From the NCBI RefSeq assembly GCF_002156875.1, contig NZ_NCSY01000009.1:1-64000 (forward strand): DNA of 64,000 bases, given 5' to 3'. Below the pieces are notes generated by a model. The model searched no databases. It worked only from the letters and a program-made list of their open reading frames with translations, and was not told the origin of the DNA. Made by a program: the position numbers and the translations under genes. Source of the stretch: Bacillus sp. EAC. GTDB lineage: Bacteria; Bacillota; Bacilli; Bacillales; Bacillaceae_G. The stretch's first letter is position 1, and each line of letters begins with the position of its first letter. Below, piece after piece: positions 1 to 10,720 of the stretch.

Positions 1-252
1 TCTGCAGAAGAAAGAAGTCAAGCATTTACAAATATGAAAGAACTTGAAAAACTAACTGCATTAGAATCTGATGTAGAAACAATGATTAAAGAAGCTGGAT
101 ACAAAGATGTATTAGTACGTTCAAACGAAAATGAAGTAAATGTAGCGGTTAAATCAACAAAACATAGCAAAAAAGAAGCAAACGACATTATCCAAATGAC
201 TAGAAGTGTACTTGGAGAAAAACTAGTAGTAGTAAGCTTCATGACGAAATAA
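1..252 (+). CDS. spoIIIAH: Stage III sporulation protein AH, 3' end only
   Basis: This is the last 83 codons of a gene that begins left of the window. SpoIIIAH sits in the mother-cell membrane around the forespore and binds forespore SpoIIQ to form the feeding channel. The visible part is the soluble C-terminal domain, which in this family resembles ring-forming YscJ/FliF domains; the run ending in LVVVSFMTK is typical. In B. subtilis the gene is last in the spoIIIA operon and is followed by accB, as here. The reading frame is open to base 1, so the true start is not visible. Confidence 0.9.
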   Translation, partial: SAEERSQAFTNMKELEKLTALESDVETMIKEAGYKDVLVRSNENEVNVAVKSTKHSKKEANDIIQMTRSVLGEKLVVVSFMTK

Positions 253-262
253 GAAAAGTGGA

Positions 263-363
263 ACGAGCTTGCTCAGCTCTGAGAGGAATATCTCCAATAA
301 TCTTTGAAGTGGCGATTTTTCCACTTCAAAGATTATTGGAATATTACCGAAGAGCTAGCTCGT
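263..363. repeat. Long imperfect inverted repeat (hairpin element)
   Basis: Inner arms at 294-312 and 321-339 are perfectly complementary over 19 bp around an 8-base loop (313-320). Outer segments at 263-280 and 351-363 pair again imperfectly, so about 100 bases fold into one long hairpin. There is no T run directly after it, so it is not a simple terminator. It starts with the same lead-in (aagaaaagtggaa) as the element that follows at 371. Confidence 0.7.
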
Positions 364-370
364 GGAACTA

Positions 371-475
371 GACAATAAGAAAAGTGGAAGCGCCTTGGTC
401 AAAGTGGATGGCATGCTAAATTCACGACGTCCTGTCGTAACGCATGCATGACCCACATCCTGTGGGCCCACAAGT
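371..475. repeat. Second intergenic repeat element with two short hairpins
   Basis: It shares the lead-in aagaaaagtggaa with the hairpin element just upstream and then diverges. It contains two compact hairpins with related loops: acgac-gtcct-gtcgt and cccac-atcct-gtggg. GC is higher than in the flanking intergenic DNA. It looks like a member of the structured intergenic repeats common in Bacillaceae genomes; a named family cannot be assigned from memory. Confidence 0.55.
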
Positions 476-510
476 ATGATGAAAATCTATCCTATAAGGA
501 AAGATAAAAA

Positions 511-547
511 AGTCGGTAGAGAATGCTTCTCTACTGGCTTTATTTTG
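511..547 (+). terminator. Rho-independent terminator after the spoIIIA operon
   Basis: A 13-bp stem with G-U pairs (511-523 with 527-539) is followed by a T-rich tail. It separates spoIIIAH from accB. Confidence 0.75.
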
Positions 548-802
548 TTTAAATCTTTTAATCGAGTTATTATTTAGCTATTTTTTGCTTGCTTGTTCCT
601 ATTTTTTCCTACATAACTGTTATAATAAAGAAGTAGTTCATTAGTGGGTTTAATTGAATTAATTTTTGGTAAGGAATAAATTAATTATTTTCCATTAAAA
701 ATGGATAAAATTAGTATGGTAAACGATTGCCTAAAATAATTTGTTGAAAAGTTTAGTATTAGGTTATAAGATTAGACTATATGTTTTTAAGGAGTGGACT
801 TT

Positions 803-1282
803 ATGAAAATTCATGAAATAAGAGAATTAATTAAACTAATTGACCAAACGACAATAAATGAATTTGAATTTGAAAACAATGGTGCAATTGTTAAAATTAA
901 AAAAGGCGGACAAACAGTTGTAACTCAAGCTGTTGCTCCAGTTATCCATCAAGAAGCTATTCCTGTTGCAGCTCCAGTTGCAACATTAGAAAGACCTGCT
1001 GTTGAAGCTGCAGCTCCAGTAGTAGAAAAAGAAGATACTAGTAATTTACATAAAATTACTTCTCCAATGGTTGGTACGTTCTACGCATCACCATCACCAG
1101 ATTCTGCAGAGTATGTAGCAGTTGGTGATCGAATTAAGAGTGATTCAATTGTTTGTATCGTTGAAGCAATGAAGCTATTTAATGAAATTGAAGCTGAAAT
1201 CGATGGAGAAATAGTTGAAATACTAGCTAAAAATGGCCAATTAGTTGAATACGGTCAACCATTATTTTTAGTTAAGAACTAA
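803..1282 (+). CDS. accB: Biotin carboxyl carrier protein of acetyl-CoA carboxylase
   Basis: AccB carries the biotin that shuttles CO2 from AccC to the carboxyltransferase in the first step of fatty acid synthesis. The 159-residue protein has a short N-terminal helix domain, an Ala/Pro/Val-rich linker (about 40-78) and a biotinyl domain with SPMVGTFY at 87-94 and the biotin motif EAMK, modified lysine 124. The ATG at 803 is chosen because AAGGAG lies at 789-794; a GTG at 794 overlaps that ribosome site and is unlikely. accC follows after 45 bases, so the two should be co-transcribed. Confidence 0.97.
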   Translation: MKIHEIRELIKLIDQTTINEFEFENNGAIVKIKKGGQTVVTQAVAPVIHQEAIPVAAPVATLERPAVEAAAPVVEKEDTSNLHKITSPMVGTFYASPSPDSAEYVAVGDRIKSDSIVCIVEAMKLFNEIEAEIDGEIVEILAKNGQLVEYGQPLFLVKN

Positions 1283-1327
1283 TATACAGAAATTAATTTA
1301 CAGTACTTTACTTAAGAAGGTGAAGAA

Positions 1328-2680
1328 ATGAAAAAGGTTTTAATTGCAAATCGTGGGGAAATTGCGATTCGTATTATTCGAGCTTGCAAAGAATTGAATA
1401 TTGAAACAGTTGCAATTTATTCTGAAGGCGATAAAGAAGCATTGCACGTACAAATGGCAGACGAAGCTTATTGTGTCGGTCCAAAATTATCAAAAGATAG
1501 TTATTTAAATATGACTAACATTATTAGTATCGCAAAATTAACAGGCTGCGAAGGAATTCATCCGGGTTATGGTTTCTTATCAGAAAATGCTAGTTTTGCA
1601 GAATTATGTACTGAATGTAATGTGAAGTTTATTGGTCCTACAGCTGAATCGATTTCAAAAATGGGAACAAAAGATGTTGCTCGTGAAACGATGAAAGAAG
1701 CTGGAGTTCCAGTAGTACCGGGATCTCAAGGTATTATTGCAAGTGTTGAAGATGGTAAGAAAATTGCTGCTGATATAGGATATCCTGTCATCATTAAAGC
1801 GACTGCTGGTGGGGGCGGAAAAGGTATCCGTGTAGCAAGAGATGAGAAAGAGTTAGAAAAAGGTATCCAGATTACTCAACAAGAAGCACAAACTGCTTTC
1901 GGTAATCCTGGTGTTTATCTTGAAAGATACATTGAAGATTTTAGACATGTTGAAATTCAAGTATTAGCTGATGAGCATGGCAATACGATTCATTTAGGTG
2001 AACGTGATTGTACAATTCAACGACGTTTACAAAAATTAGTTGAAGAAGCGCCATCTCCAGTTTTAGATGATGCTACTCGTGAAAAAATGGGTCTTGCAGC
2101 AGTTAAGGCAGCTGAAGCTGTAAACTACTGGGGTGCTGGTACAGTTGAGTTCATTTATGAGCCGCATACTAAAAATTTCTTCTTCATGGAAATGAATACA
2201 CGTATTCAGGTTGAACATCCTGTTACTGAATATATTTCTGGTGTTGATTTAATTAAACAACAATTATTAATAGCAAAAGGCCATCCATTAAAGATTACAC
2301 AAGCAGACGTTTCTTTAAAAGGTTGGTCAATTGAGTGTCGTATTAATGCTGAAAACCCAGATAAAAACTTTATGCCTTCTCCTGGTAAAATTATTACGTA
2401 TTTACCACCAGGTGGTCCTAATGTTCGTGTTGATTCTGCAGTTTATACCGGATACACAATTCCGCCATATTATGACTCAATGATTGCAAAAGTTATCGTT
2501 CACGGCAAGACAAGAGACGAAGCAATTGCTATAATGATAAGAGCACTGGAAGAATTTGTAGTTGAAGGAATTCACACAACAATACCATTCCATTTAAATT
2601 TACTGCAAAATGAAATCTTCGTTAAAGGGAAGTATAATACTAAATTCCTTGAGGAACATGAGCTTGTGACTAAAAGATAA
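1328..2680 (+). CDS. accC: Biotin carboxylase subunit of acetyl-CoA carboxylase
   Basis: AccC uses ATP and bicarbonate to carboxylate the biotin on AccB. The 450 residues match family length. Visible features are the N-terminal [10 protein letters not shown], the glycine-rich ATP-grasp loop GGGGKG at 161-166, QRRLQK near 231-236, and the catalytic stretch [14 protein letters not shown] at 288-301. A GAAGGTGA ribosome site precedes the ATG. It lies between accB and yqhY in an accB-accC-yqhY operon; the carboxyltransferase genes accD and accA are not in this window. Confidence 0.98.
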   Translation: MKKVLIANRGEIAIRIIRACKELNIETVAIYSEGDKEALHVQMADEAYCVGPKLSKDSYLNMTNIISIAKLTGCEGIHPGYGFLSENASFAELCTECNVKFIGPTAESISKMGTKDVARETMKEAGVPVVPGSQGIIASVEDGKKIAADIGYPVIIKATAGGGGKGIRVARDEKELEKGIQITQQEAQTAFGNPGVYLERYIEDFRHVEIQVLADEHGNTIHLGERDCTIQRRLQKLVEEAPSPVLDDATREKMGLAAVKAAEAVNYWGAGTVEFIYEPHTKNFFFMEMNTRIQVEHPVTEYISGVDLIKQQLLIAKGHPLKITQADVSLKGWSIECRINAENPDKNFMPSPGKIITYLPPGGPNVRVDSAVYTGYTIPPYYDSMIAKVIVHGKTRDEAIAIMIRALEEFVVEGIHTTIPFHLNLLQNEIFVKGKYNTKFLEEHELVTKR

Positions 2681-2695
2681 AGTGGAGGGATCTAC

Positions 2696-3094
2696 ATGAA
2701 TGATAATCAAATGTTAGAAATGGGTAGCGCAACTTTAGGTAGAGTTGAAATTGCTCCTGAAGTAATTGAAGTTATTGCTGGTATAGCAGCTGCTGAGGTT
2801 GAGGGCGTTTCTAGTATGCGTGGAAACCTTGCATCTGGTATTTCTGAAATTATTGGTAAGAAATATCATGGTAAAGGTGTTCGAGTAGATTTATCAGATG
2901 ATCGAATTACAATTGATGTGTATATTCTAGTTAAATTTGGTAAATCAATTCCAACTGTTGCAGGTAATGTACAAGACAATATTCGTCAAGCTTTACTAAC
3001 AATGACTGGTCTTGAATTATCTGAAGTTAATGTTCACGTTGTAGGTGTTCAATTCGATACGAAAGCTGAACAAGAAGCTCCAATTGAACTTTAA
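2696..3094 (+). CDS. yqhY: Asp23/Gls24 family protein YqhY
   Basis: This 132-residue Asp23/Gls24 (DUF322) protein starts 15 bases after accC, with GTGGAGGG as ribosome site. The family fold covers nearly the whole protein, from about LGRVEIAPEVIEVIAG to VNVHVVGVQF. In Bacillus and relatives yqhY is conserved next to accBC and has been linked to control of acetyl-CoA carboxylase activity; the sequence itself shows only the family and the linkage. No membrane segment or catalytic motif is visible. A terminator follows directly, ending the operon. Confidence 0.92.
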   Translation: MNDNQMLEMGSATLGRVEIAPEVIEVIAGIAAAEVEGVSSMRGNLASGISEIIGKKYHGKGVRVDLSDDRITIDVYILVKFGKSIPTVAGNVQDNIRQALLTMTGLELSEVNVHVVGVQFDTKAEQEAPIEL

Positions 3095-3109
3095 AATGAT
3101 TTATTTAAA

Positions 3110-3146
3110 AGAGAGTATCCAATTTATTGGAACTCTCTTTTTTTTC
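3110..3146 (+). terminator. Terminator of accB-accC-yqhY
   Basis: agagagt at 3110-3116 pairs with actctct at 3132-3138, followed by eight or more T. The remaining roughly 500 bases up to the nusB promoter (3147-3643) hold nothing I could assign: only very short open frames without ribosome sites. Confidence 0.8.
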
Positions 3147-3643
3147 TAGCTCTTTTTTATCAATTTTTTTGAAAATCTACATTATATGATATCAGAGTCT
3201 TTTACATTTGGATCTACAATGGAAGATGTGAATCTTCTTTAGGTACTTCAGTAGAAGTAAAAACTTTCTTGCGTAGAGCTAAAGGAAGATGACCACCAGT
3301 TCTATTGAAAAAGAACAACATTGAACGGAAAGACACGAATAACTTTTTCTACGTATCCAATATGTTTACTAAAAAGGCTTATGTTTTTAATGTTTTGGAA
3401 AAAAATAAGATTATATTTTGTTTGAAGTGCACTGTTTTTTGCCTAATCAGATAATTTAATGTTCGTGTTTTGCCGATGTTTAAGTGAGTAATGTATAAAA
3501 AAATAAAAAAAAGTACTAAAAACACATACATTAAACTATTATTTTTTTAGATTTTAAGTTAAAATGTAGAAAATGCTTTAAAAAGTATGGAGTTTGCTTA
3601 GAAACGTTAATAATAATAAAAACAATAGTTAATAGATACATCG

Positions 3644-3672
3644 TTGGAACTTGTAAAAAAAAATGGTAAAAT
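3644..3672 (+). promoter_or_regulatory. Sigma-A-type promoter for nusB operon
   Basis: TTGGAA (3644-3649), 17-base spacer, TAAAAT (3667-3672). It lies about 80 bases before the nusB start and after a long gene-free stretch, so it is the natural promoter for the nusB-folD-xseA-xseB-ispA cluster. Confidence 0.6.
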
Positions 3673-3754
3673 AACGTGTTACTATACAAAAATTAGAATT
3701 CGTTATACCTATGCAACGAATTGTTAAATTAGCTTAAAGGAGTTTATTATTTTG

Positions 3755-4135
3755 ATGAAACGTAGAAAAGCAAGGGAACTTGCATTACAAGCTTTATTTC
3801 AAATGGATTTAGGAGAAGCAAATGCTTCAGATGCATTACAACATGTATTAGAAGAAGCTGATGAAAAGGAAGATTTATTTTTAGAGTCAATCATATCAAA
3901 CTTTGTTAATCACAAAAATGAAATAGACCAAAAATTATCTTCTAATATTGAAAGCTGGACAATTGATCGTTTAGGCAATGTTGATCGAAATATACTTCGA
4001 ATCGCTTTAGTTGAAATGGACTATTTAGAGGATGTTCCTAAAAGTGTATCAATCAACGAAGCAATTGAAATTGCAAAAATTTACGGAGACGATGATTCAA
4101 GTAAATTTATCAATGCGGTATTATCAAAATTCTAA
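3755..4135 (+). CDS. nusB: Transcription antitermination factor NusB
   Basis: NusB with NusE (S10) binds boxA RNA and supports antitermination on rRNA operons. The 126-residue all-helical protein shows family signatures: MKRRKARELALQALFQMD at the start, then NVDRNILRIALVEM and SINEAIEIAKIYG, and the FINAVLS ending. The ATG at 3755 fits homologue starts; a TTG one codon earlier (3752) is closer to the ribosome site AAAGGAG (3736-3742) and cannot be excluded. folD follows after 37 bases. Confidence 0.96.
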   Translation: MKRRKARELALQALFQMDLGEANASDALQHVLEEADEKEDLFLESIISNFVNHKNEIDQKLSSNIESWTIDRLGNVDRNILRIALVEMDYLEDVPKSVSINEAIEIAKIYGDDDSSKFINAVLSKF

Positions 4136-4172
4136 ATAGATAAAGTGTTTATATGCATAGGGGGAAACTAAA

Positions 4173-5048
4173 ATGGTAGCAGCATTAATTAATGGGAAAG
4201 AAGTTTCAATTTCAATACGTGAGGAATTAAAACAAGGCGTAACCGAATTAAGAAATCAAGGTGTGATACCTGGTTTAGCTGTTGTGTTAGTTGGAGAGGA
4301 TTCTGCCTCAAGGACATATGTTAATTCAAAACATAAAGCATGTAATGAACTAGGTATGTATTCTGAAGTAATTGAACTAGAAGATACTATATCTGAAGAT
4401 GAATTATTAACGATTGTAAAAAGACTTAATGACGATCAGCAGATTCACGGGATTTTAGTACAATTGCCTTTACCTGAACATATTTCAGAGACGAAAGTAA
4501 TTGAAACCATTTCGCCATTAAAAGACGTTGACGGATTTCATCCAATAAATATCGGAAGAATGATGACAAATCAAGATGCTCTACTACCATGTACTCCTTT
4601 TGGGATATTAAAATTAATTGAAAATATAAATATCCCGATTAATGGAAAACACGTTGTTGTTATTGGACGTAGTAATATAGTAGGGAAACCAGTAGGTCAA
4701 TTATTTTTGAATGAAAATGCCACTGTTACTTATACACATTCACATACAACAGATCTAAAAAATATTACAAAGCAAGCTGATATATTAATTGTAGCTATCG
4801 GAGTCGCTAAATTAATCACAACTGATTTTGTAAAAGAGGGTGCCATCGTAATTGATGTTGGAATGAACAGAGATGAAAATGGTAAATTATGTGGTGACGT
4901 AGACTTTGAAAATGTGAAAAACATTGCTGGTTACATTACACCTGTACCAGGTGGAGTTGGACCGATGACGATTACAATGTTACTTCACAATACATTAAAA
5001 GCGGCATCTCAAATTGAACATAAGTATAACTTGAGTATGAAGCTTTAA
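4173..5048 (+). CDS. folD: Bifunctional methylene-THF dehydrogenase / methenyl-THF cyclohydrolase
   Basis: FolD interconverts 5,10-methylene-THF and 10-formyl-THF using NADP, supplying one-carbon units for purines and initiator tRNA. The 291 residues match the usual length. The catalytic region [15 protein letters not shown] with the conserved lysine, the QLPLPEH segment, [13 protein letters not shown] and the Rossmann stretch [12 protein letters not shown] are all visible. A ribosome site AGGGGGA precedes the ATG. It lies between nusB and xseA as in B. subtilis. Confidence 0.97.
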   Translation: MVAALINGKEVSISIREELKQGVTELRNQGVIPGLAVVLVGEDSASRTYVNSKHKACNELGMYSEVIELEDTISEDELLTIVKRLNDDQQIHGILVQLPLPEHISETKVIETISPLKDVDGFHPINIGRMMTNQDALLPCTPFGILKLIENINIPINGKHVVVIGRSNIVGKPVGQLFLNENATVTYTHSHTTDLKNITKQADILIVAIGVAKLITTDFVKEGAIVIDVGMNRDENGKLCGDVDFENVKNIAGYITPVPGGVGPMTITMLLHNTLKAASQIEHKYNLSMKL

Positions 5049-5084
5049 TTGTTTGCATTTGTATGAATGAAAGAAGGGGTAGGC

Positions 5085-6431
5085 ATGACAGAAAAGCTAC
5101 CAGTTACAGTAACCGCATTAACTAAGTATATAAAAGCAAAATTTCAGGCTGACCGAAATTTGCAAAATATCCTACTTCGTGGTGAAATCTCAAATTTTAA
5201 ACGTCATTCATCTAGTGGACATTATTATTTTACATTAAAAGATGATGGAGCTAGAATTGCCGCGGTCATGTTTCAATCCTATAATTCAACGATTAGTTTC
5301 CAGCCGACTGATGGTATGCAGGTTATTGTCCAAGGTGAAATAACTGTATACCCTGGGTCTGGTAGCTATCAAATTTACATAAGAGATATGCAACCTGATG
5401 GTGTAGGTGGCCTATTTGTTGCTTATGAACAATTAAAGAAAAAATTATCAGAAGAAGGACTCTTTGACCAGAAATTCAAGAAAAAGATTCCTTCTTTTCC
5501 TAGTGTAATTGGGGTAGCAACATCACCTACGGGAGCAGCTGTTCGAGACATTATCACAACGATTCAAAGAAGATACCCAATCGGTAAGATTGTCGTTTTC
5601 CCCACACTTGTTCAAGGTGAACAAGCTCCTATGTCAGTCGTTAAATCAATTGAAACGGCTAATACATTAAAAGAAATTGATGTATTAATCATTGGGCGTG
5701 GCGGAGGCTCTATTGAGGAACTTTGGGCATTTAATGACGAGAAGGTCGCTAGGGCGATATTCGAATCTAAAATCCCTATTATTTCAGCAGTCGGACATGA
5801 AACAGATACGACAATCGCAGATTATGTAGCAGATTTGAGAGCTCCTACTCCTACTGCTGCGGCAGAATTAGTTTCTTTAAGTCAACGAGAGATCATTGAA
5901 CAATTTACCGTACGTGAAGCGAGATTAAACAAAACAATGAATACAATCCTTGAACGTAAACAGGCTCAATTAAAAACGGTTCAGGATGCTTATGTGTTTA
6001 GATATCCAAATTCCCTTTTAAATCCTAAGCAAGAGGAATTTGATCGGACGTATGAAAAACTTCAAATGTCGATGAATGAAATCATTAAATCAAATTCGAA
6101 TAAATACAAAGAGTTAAGTTCTACCCTACTGATTCATCATCCAAGAAATAGGGTGCAGCTTGAAAAGCAAAAGCATCATCAATTGTATTTGACATTGCAA
6201 AGTGAATTTAAGCGCCTGCTTACACAAAGACAGTTCGAGATGGAAAAAGCCATCCATACACTAGATGCTCTTAGTCCTTTAAAAGTAATGGCTAGAGGAT
6301 ATTCATTAGCTTATAAAGAAGATAATGAATTAGTTAAATCCGTCAAACAAGTAAAAGACGGAGATAGGTTCCAATTACAAATGACTGATGGAAAATTAAA
6401 CTGTGAAGTACTTGAAGTAAAGGAGCAGTGA
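5085..6431 (+). CDS. xseA: Exonuclease VII large subunit
   Basis: XseA is the catalytic subunit of the single-strand-specific exonuclease VII, with an N-terminal OB-fold (about residues 1-100, [18 protein letters not shown]-like), a central catalytic domain with [16 protein letters not shown] and SAVGHETD, and a long C-terminal coiled coil that binds XseB. The start at 5085 (MTEKLPVT, 448 residues) has AGAAGGGG just upstream; an in-frame ATG at 5067 lacks such a site. xseB starts 7 bases after the stop, so the subunits are co-translated neighbours. Confidence 0.96.
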   Translation: MTEKLPVTVTALTKYIKAKFQADRNLQNILLRGEISNFKRHSSSGHYYFTLKDDGARIAAVMFQSYNSTISFQPTDGMQVIVQGEITVYPGSGSYQIYIRDMQPDGVGGLFVAYEQLKKKLSEEGLFDQKFKKKIPSFPSVIGVATSPTGAAVRDIITTIQRRYPIGKIVVFPTLVQGEQAPMSVVKSIETANTLKEIDVLIIGRGGGSIEELWAFNDEKVARAIFESKIPIISAVGHETDTTIADYVADLRAPTPTAAAELVSLSQREIIEQFTVREARLNKTMNTILERKQAQLKTVQDAYVFRYPNSLLNPKQEEFDRTYEKLQMSMNEIIKSNSNKYKELSSTLLIHHPRNRVQLEKQKHHQLYLTLQSEFKRLLTQRQFEMEKAIHTLDALSPLKVMARGYSLAYKEDNELVKSVKQVKDGDRFQLQMTDGKLNCEVLEVKEQ

Positions 6432-6438
6432 AATAAAT

Positions 6439-6666
6439 ATGGAACAAAATGTTTTATCATTTGAAGAGGCGATAAAAGAGATTGAAACAATCGTTCAGAA
6501 ACTTGAACAAGGTGACGTTCCACTTGAGAAGGCAATAGAGTATTTTCAAGAGGGCATCAAACTTTCACAAATATGCAAAGACAAATTAACTAAAGTTGAA
6601 AAGCAAATGACGTCCATTTTAAATGAACAAGGTGAACAAACTCCTTTTACAATTGAGGAGGAATAG
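6439..6666 (+). CDS. xseB: Exonuclease VII small subunit
   Basis: The 75-residue protein has the typical small-subunit sequence [19 protein letters not shown] followed by [16 protein letters not shown], two helices that form a coiled hairpin. XseB subunits decorate the coiled coil of XseA and stabilise the enzyme. The ribosome site AAGGAG lies inside the xseA end. The stop is one base before the ispA ATG, so ispA is translationally close. Confidence 0.95.
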   Translation: MEQNVLSFEEAIKEIETIVQKLEQGDVPLEKAIEYFQEGIKLSQICKDKLTKVEKQMTSILNEQGEQTPFTIEEE

Positions 6667-6667
6667 A

Positions 6668-7555
6668 ATGAGTAACTTTAAAGAATTTATGGAGTATTCC
6701 ACTAAACTTGTAAGTGAAGCAATGATTGAATCCATTGGGAAGCTAAAGGCTCCTGAGAGATTAAAAGAATCGATGGCATACTCCTTACAAGGAGGGGGCA
6801 AACGTATTCGCCCATTGCTTTTATTTGCAACATTAGATGCTTTCGGAAAAGATCCGGAAATCGGGATTAAGCCTGCATGTGCATTAGAAATGATTCATAC
6901 CTATTCATTAATTCATGATGATCTTCCATGTATGGATGACGACGATTTACGAAGAGGAAAACCGACGAACCATAAAGTATTTGGCGAAGATTTAGCTGTT
7001 TTAGCTGGTGATGGATTGCTAACTTATGCATTTCAATTAATAACGGAAATAAATGATGTTGGTGTTTCTGATCAAGTTAAATTGCAATTAATTAGTGAAT
7101 TAGCTATTGCTGCAGGTCCAGAAGGAATGGTTGCAGGACAAGTGGCGGATATGGAAGGCGAACGAAAACAACTTTCTGGTGAAGAATTACAGTTTATTCA
7201 CGAAAGAAAAACAGGGAAAATGCTTATGTATCCAGTAATTGCAGGTGCTATTCTTTCAAGAGCTACAGCTGAACAACTATCACATTTAACGCAATTTGCC
7301 TATAAGCTTGGCATCGCATTCCAAATTCAAGATGATATTTTAGATGTAATTGGTGATGAAGATGTCTTAGGAAAGCCAGTCGGTAGTGATATTGAAAATG
7401 ATAAAACGACATACGTAAAACTATATACGGTTGAAGGTGCAAAGGAACGATTACATACGTTTATCAATGATGCAAAACGACACATTCGAGCATGTGGTAT
7501 TAAGGATGATTTCCTAATTTCCATCTGTGATTTTGTTGAAAATCGAAGTTTTTAA
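6668..7555 (+). CDS. ispA: Farnesyl diphosphate synthase
   Basis: This trans-prenyltransferase (295 residues) adds isopentenyl diphosphate to allylic diphosphates to make farnesyl diphosphate, the precursor of undecaprenyl and heptaprenyl chains. The first aspartate motif lies at 84-90 (DDLPCMD), preceded by GGGKRIRP at 42-49 and followed by RRGKPT; the second motif is in FQIQDDILDVIGD. The ATG at 6668 is preceded by GAGGAGG; an upstream in-frame GTG lies inside xseB and is not used. dxs, which supplies the substrates, is the next gene. Confidence 0.95.
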   Translation: MSNFKEFMEYSTKLVSEAMIESIGKLKAPERLKESMAYSLQGGGKRIRPLLLFATLDAFGKDPEIGIKPACALEMIHTYSLIHDDLPCMDDDDLRRGKPTNHKVFGEDLAVLAGDGLLTYAFQLITEINDVGVSDQVKLQLISELAIAAGPEGMVAGQVADMEGERKQLSGEELQFIHERKTGKMLMYPVIAGAILSRATAEQLSHLTQFAYKLGIAFQIQDDILDVIGDEDVLGKPVGSDIENDKTTYVKLYTVEGAKERLHTFINDAKRHIRACGIKDDFLISICDFVENRSF

Positions 7556-7663
7556 GCACTGATTGGGTAATATATAATTGATCTGCATTGAATAGATAAG
7601 CACATTTAGGTATAATGTAACTACTTTAATCGCAATGATGTTAATAGAATATACAGAAATGTA

Positions 7664-7700
7664 GGCCGTTAACACAAATGTGCTAGCGGCTTTCTTTGCT
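7664..7700 (+). terminator. Terminator between ispA and dxs
   Basis: ggccgttaacac (7664-7675) pairs with gtgctagcggct (7680-7691) around a 4-base loop, followed by a T-rich tail. A weak -10-like TAAAAT at 7799-7804 may belong to the dxs promoter, but no good -35 accompanies it. Confidence 0.75.
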
Positions 7701-7877
7701 TTTAAATAAAATAAGATGCATATTCCACTTTACATGGTATTATGATACGTGGTGTTAAGAGTTAGTGCTCGAAGGTTAGCGTTTAACTTCAAGTATGGTA
7801 AAATCATTTATAGATAAGTTTACATAATAATGTATTATTTAAATAGATTTAACATCTAGGAAGGTGAGTGATCCAAG

Positions 7878-9758
7878 ATGGATCTTACGACAATTGAAAA
7901 TCCAAGTTTTTTAAAAAATAAATCGATTGAAGAGTTAGAGGAATTAAGTGAAGAGATTCGTGCGTTCCTTATCCAGCAACTTTCTGAGACAGGTGGTCAT
8001 ATTGCGCCTAACTTAGGAGTAGTCGAATTAACGATTGCATTACATAAAGTTTTTAATTCACCAAAAGATAAATTTCTATGGGACGTTGGGCATCAATCTT
8101 ATGTACATAAAATTTTAACGGGTCGAGCAAAAGAATTTTCAACACTTAGACAGTTCAAGGGACTTTGTGGATTTCCGAAGCGAATTGAAAGTGAGCATGA
8201 TGTTTGGGAAACTGGACATAGTTCTACTTCGTTGTCTGCAGCAATGGGAATGGCAATTGCTAGAGATATAAAGAAGACGAATGAATACATTATTCCGATT
8301 ATAGGTGACGGTGCTTTAACAGGTGGAATGGCATTAGAAGCTATGAATCATATCGGACATGAACAAAAAGATGTGATTGTCATTTTAAATGATAATGAAA
8401 TGTCTATTGCTCCAAACGTAGGTGCATTACATAGTATTCTAGGAAGACTTAGAACAACTGGTAAATATCGTTGGGCAAAAGGTGAATTAGAAGGTGTAAT
8501 TAAAAAAATTCCTGGTATCGGCGATAAATTATCAAGTACATCAAAGAAACTTAAAGATAGTCTTAAATATTTAGTTACTCAAGGTATGTTTTTTGAAGAA
8601 ATGGGCTTTACTTATTTTGGTCCAGTGGACGGACATAATTATGAGGACTTATTTGAGAGCTTAGAATATGCTAAGAAAACAAAAGGTCCAGTACTAATAC
8701 ATGTCCTTACGAAAAAAGGAAAAGGATATAAACCAGCAGAAAGTGATGATGTGGGTACGTGGCATGGTACAGGTCCTTATAAAGTGGAATCTGGTAAACT
8801 TATTAAGCCGGATAAAGCTCCTCCAGCTTGGAGTAAACTAGTAAGTGACACTGTTCTAAAATTAGCATTAAAAGATGAACGAATTGTAGCGATCACTCCT
8901 GCAATGCCTGTTGGTTCAAAATTAGAAAATTTCCAACAACAATTACCTGATCGCATTTTTGACGTTGGTATAGCGGAACAGCATGCTGCTACAGTTTCAG
9001 CTGGTTTAGCGACTCAAGGAATGAAGCCGTTTTTAGCGATTTATTCAACATTCCTTCAAAGAGCTTATGATCAAGTTTTACATGATATTTGTAGACAGAA
9101 TTTAAATGTATTTATCGGGATTGATCGTGCTGGTTTAGTTGGTGCTGATGGAGAAACACATCAAGGTGTATTCGATATCGCATTTTTACGTCATATTCCT
9201 AATCTTGTATTGATGATGCCTAAAGACGAGAATGAAGGACAACATATGGTCAATACTGCCATTAAATATGATGATGGTCCTATCGCTTTACGTTTCCCAA
9301 GGGGGAATGGTTTAGGTGTGCCAATGGATGAACAGTTAAAAGAAATTCCGATTGGCTCATGGGAAGTTTTAAAAGAAGGTTCTGATGCAGTTATATTAAC
9401 ATTTGGAACGACTATTCAAATGGCTCTTGATGCAGCAGAGGAGTTAGAAAAAGAAAATGTTTCAGTTAAAGTGATTAATGCTAGATTCATTAAACCGATG
9501 GATACTGCAATGCTACATGATTTATTTAGAGATGGAAAACCAATCTTAACGATTGAAGAAGCTATGTTACAAGGTGGATTTGGAAGTGCGGTATTAGAAT
9601 TTGCAAGTTCAAATAACTACCAAAACGTACGAGTAGATCGAATTGGAATCCCAGATGTCTATGTTGAACATGGTGATGTAGATAAACTATTAGCAGAAAT
9701 CCATTTAACAAAAGAAGAATCTGTTAAGAAAATCCGAGAAATGGTTTGTAAAAAATAA
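7878..9758 (+). CDS. dxs: 1-deoxy-D-xylulose-5-phosphate synthase
   Basis: Dxs condenses pyruvate and glyceraldehyde 3-phosphate with thiamine diphosphate, the entry step of the MEP isoprenoid pathway. The 626 residues match the family. The N-terminal half has the transketolase segments [14 protein letters not shown] and [16 protein letters not shown] (TPP binding); the catalytic glutamate segment is [15 protein letters not shown], and the C-terminal transketolase domain is intact. The ribosome site is AAGGTGAG. tlyA follows after 15 bases. Confidence 0.97.
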   Translation: MDLTTIENPSFLKNKSIEELEELSEEIRAFLIQQLSETGGHIAPNLGVVELTIALHKVFNSPKDKFLWDVGHQSYVHKILTGRAKEFSTLRQFKGLCGFPKRIESEHDVWETGHSSTSLSAAMGMAIARDIKKTNEYIIPIIGDGALTGGMALEAMNHIGHEQKDVIVILNDNEMSIAPNVGALHSILGRLRTTGKYRWAKGELEGVIKKIPGIGDKLSSTSKKLKDSLKYLVTQGMFFEEMGFTYFGPVDGHNYEDLFESLEYAKKTKGPVLIHVLTKKGKGYKPAESDDVGTWHGTGPYKVESGKLIKPDKAPPAWSKLVSDTVLKLALKDERIVAITPAMPVGSKLENFQQQLPDRIFDVGIAEQHAATVSAGLATQGMKPFLAIYSTFLQRAYDQVLHDICRQNLNVFIGIDRAGLVGADGETHQGVFDIAFLRHIPNLVLMMPKDENEGQHMVNTAIKYDDGPIALRFPRGNGLGVPMDEQLKEIPIGSWEVLKEGSDAVILTFGTTIQMALDAAEELEKENVSVKVINARFIKPMDTAMLHDLFRDGKPILTIEEAMLQGGFGSAVLEFASSNNYQNVRVDRIGIPDVYVEHGDVDKLLAEIHLTKEESVKKIREMVCKK

Positions 9759-9773
9759 GAGGATGTAATATAA

Positions 9774-10601
9774 ATGGCGAAAAAGGAACGTGTAGATGTA
9801 CTTTTAGTTGAACGTGGTTTAATCGAAACACGTGAAAAAGCAAAGCGTGCCATAATGGCGGGTCTTGTGTATACAAATGAACAAAGACTAGATAAGCCTG
9901 GTGAAAAGATTGATATAGAGAATCCTCTTCAAATTAAAGGTGAGGTAATGCCGTATGTTAGTCGAGGTGGCTATAAATTAGAAAAAGCGCTTAAAACTTT
10001 CGATGTTACTGTTGAAGATAAAATAATGATTGATATCGGTTCGTCTACAGGTGGATTTACAGATTGTGCACTTCAAAATGGAGCAAAGAAATCTTATGCA
10101 CTTGATGTTGGGTATAATCAATTAGCTTGGAAATTGAGACAAGACGAAAGAGTCATTGTCATGGAACGTACAAATTTTCGATATGTTAAACCTGAAGATT
10201 TAATCGAAGGCTTACCTCAATTTGCTTCGATTGATGTATCATTCATCTCATTAAGATTAATTTTACCGGTTTTAAAGACGTTATTAGTTTCATCAAGTGA
10301 TGTAGTAGCTTTAATAAAACCACAATTTGAAGCGGGTAGAGAACAAGTGGGAAAAAAAGGTATTGTTCGAGATGCAAAAGTACATGAAGAAGTCATCGAA
10401 ATGATGATCGATTTCTCATTACGACAAGGATATGATATTAAAGCACTAACCTATTCACCTATTACTGGTGGAGATGGCAATATTGAATTCTTGATTCATC
10501 TTCATTGGGAAGGTACGAAAGAAACAGGAGATAATGAACTAGTTCGTACACCAAAAGATATTGTAAATGAAGCTCATATTGAATTAAAGAAGGCAAAATG
10601 A
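9774..10601 (+). CDS. tlyA: TlyA family RNA 2'-O-methyltransferase (S4 plus FtsJ domains)
   Basis: The first 60 or so residues form an S4 RNA-binding domain (ERVDVLLVERGLIETREKAKRAIMAG). The rest is an FtsJ-like SAM methyltransferase with DIGSSTGGFTDCALQNGA as SAM motif and the conserved SRGGYKLEKAL upstream. The family methylates rRNA riboses; B. subtilis YqxC is the counterpart in the same place. The 275-residue length is typical. Hemolysin names attached to this family are historical and are not supported by anything here. Confidence 0.92.
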   Translation: MAKKERVDVLLVERGLIETREKAKRAIMAGLVYTNEQRLDKPGEKIDIENPLQIKGEVMPYVSRGGYKLEKALKTFDVTVEDKIMIDIGSSTGGFTDCALQNGAKKSYALDVGYNQLAWKLRQDERVIVMERTNFRYVKPEDLIEGLPQFASIDVSFISLRLILPVLKTLLVSSSDVVALIKPQFEAGREQVGKKGIVRDAKVHEEVIEMMIDFSLRQGYDIKALTYSPITGGDGNIEFLIHLHWEGTKETGDNELVRTPKDIVNEAHIELKKAK

Positions 10602-10604
10602 TTG

Positions 10605-10633
10605 AAGGAAACCATAAAGGTTTCCTTTTTACT
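10605..10633 (+). terminator. Terminator after tlyA
   Basis: aaggaaacc (10605-10613) pairs with ggtttcctt (10619-10627), followed by T's. Confidence 0.8.
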
Positions 10634-10720
10634 TATATATTATTAGGCTCTGTTAATGTAAATTGCTGATATTTTAAAAATGACTCTTTTCTAAAAGATT
10701 ATTGCTTTTAAATAGGCTTT

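Noticed and set aside
794-802. GTG start for accB giving three extra residues
   Set aside because: It overlaps the AAGGAG ribosome site of the ATG at 803.
3147-3643. Possible small genes in the gap before nusB
   Set aside because: Only very short frames without ribosome sites on either strand.
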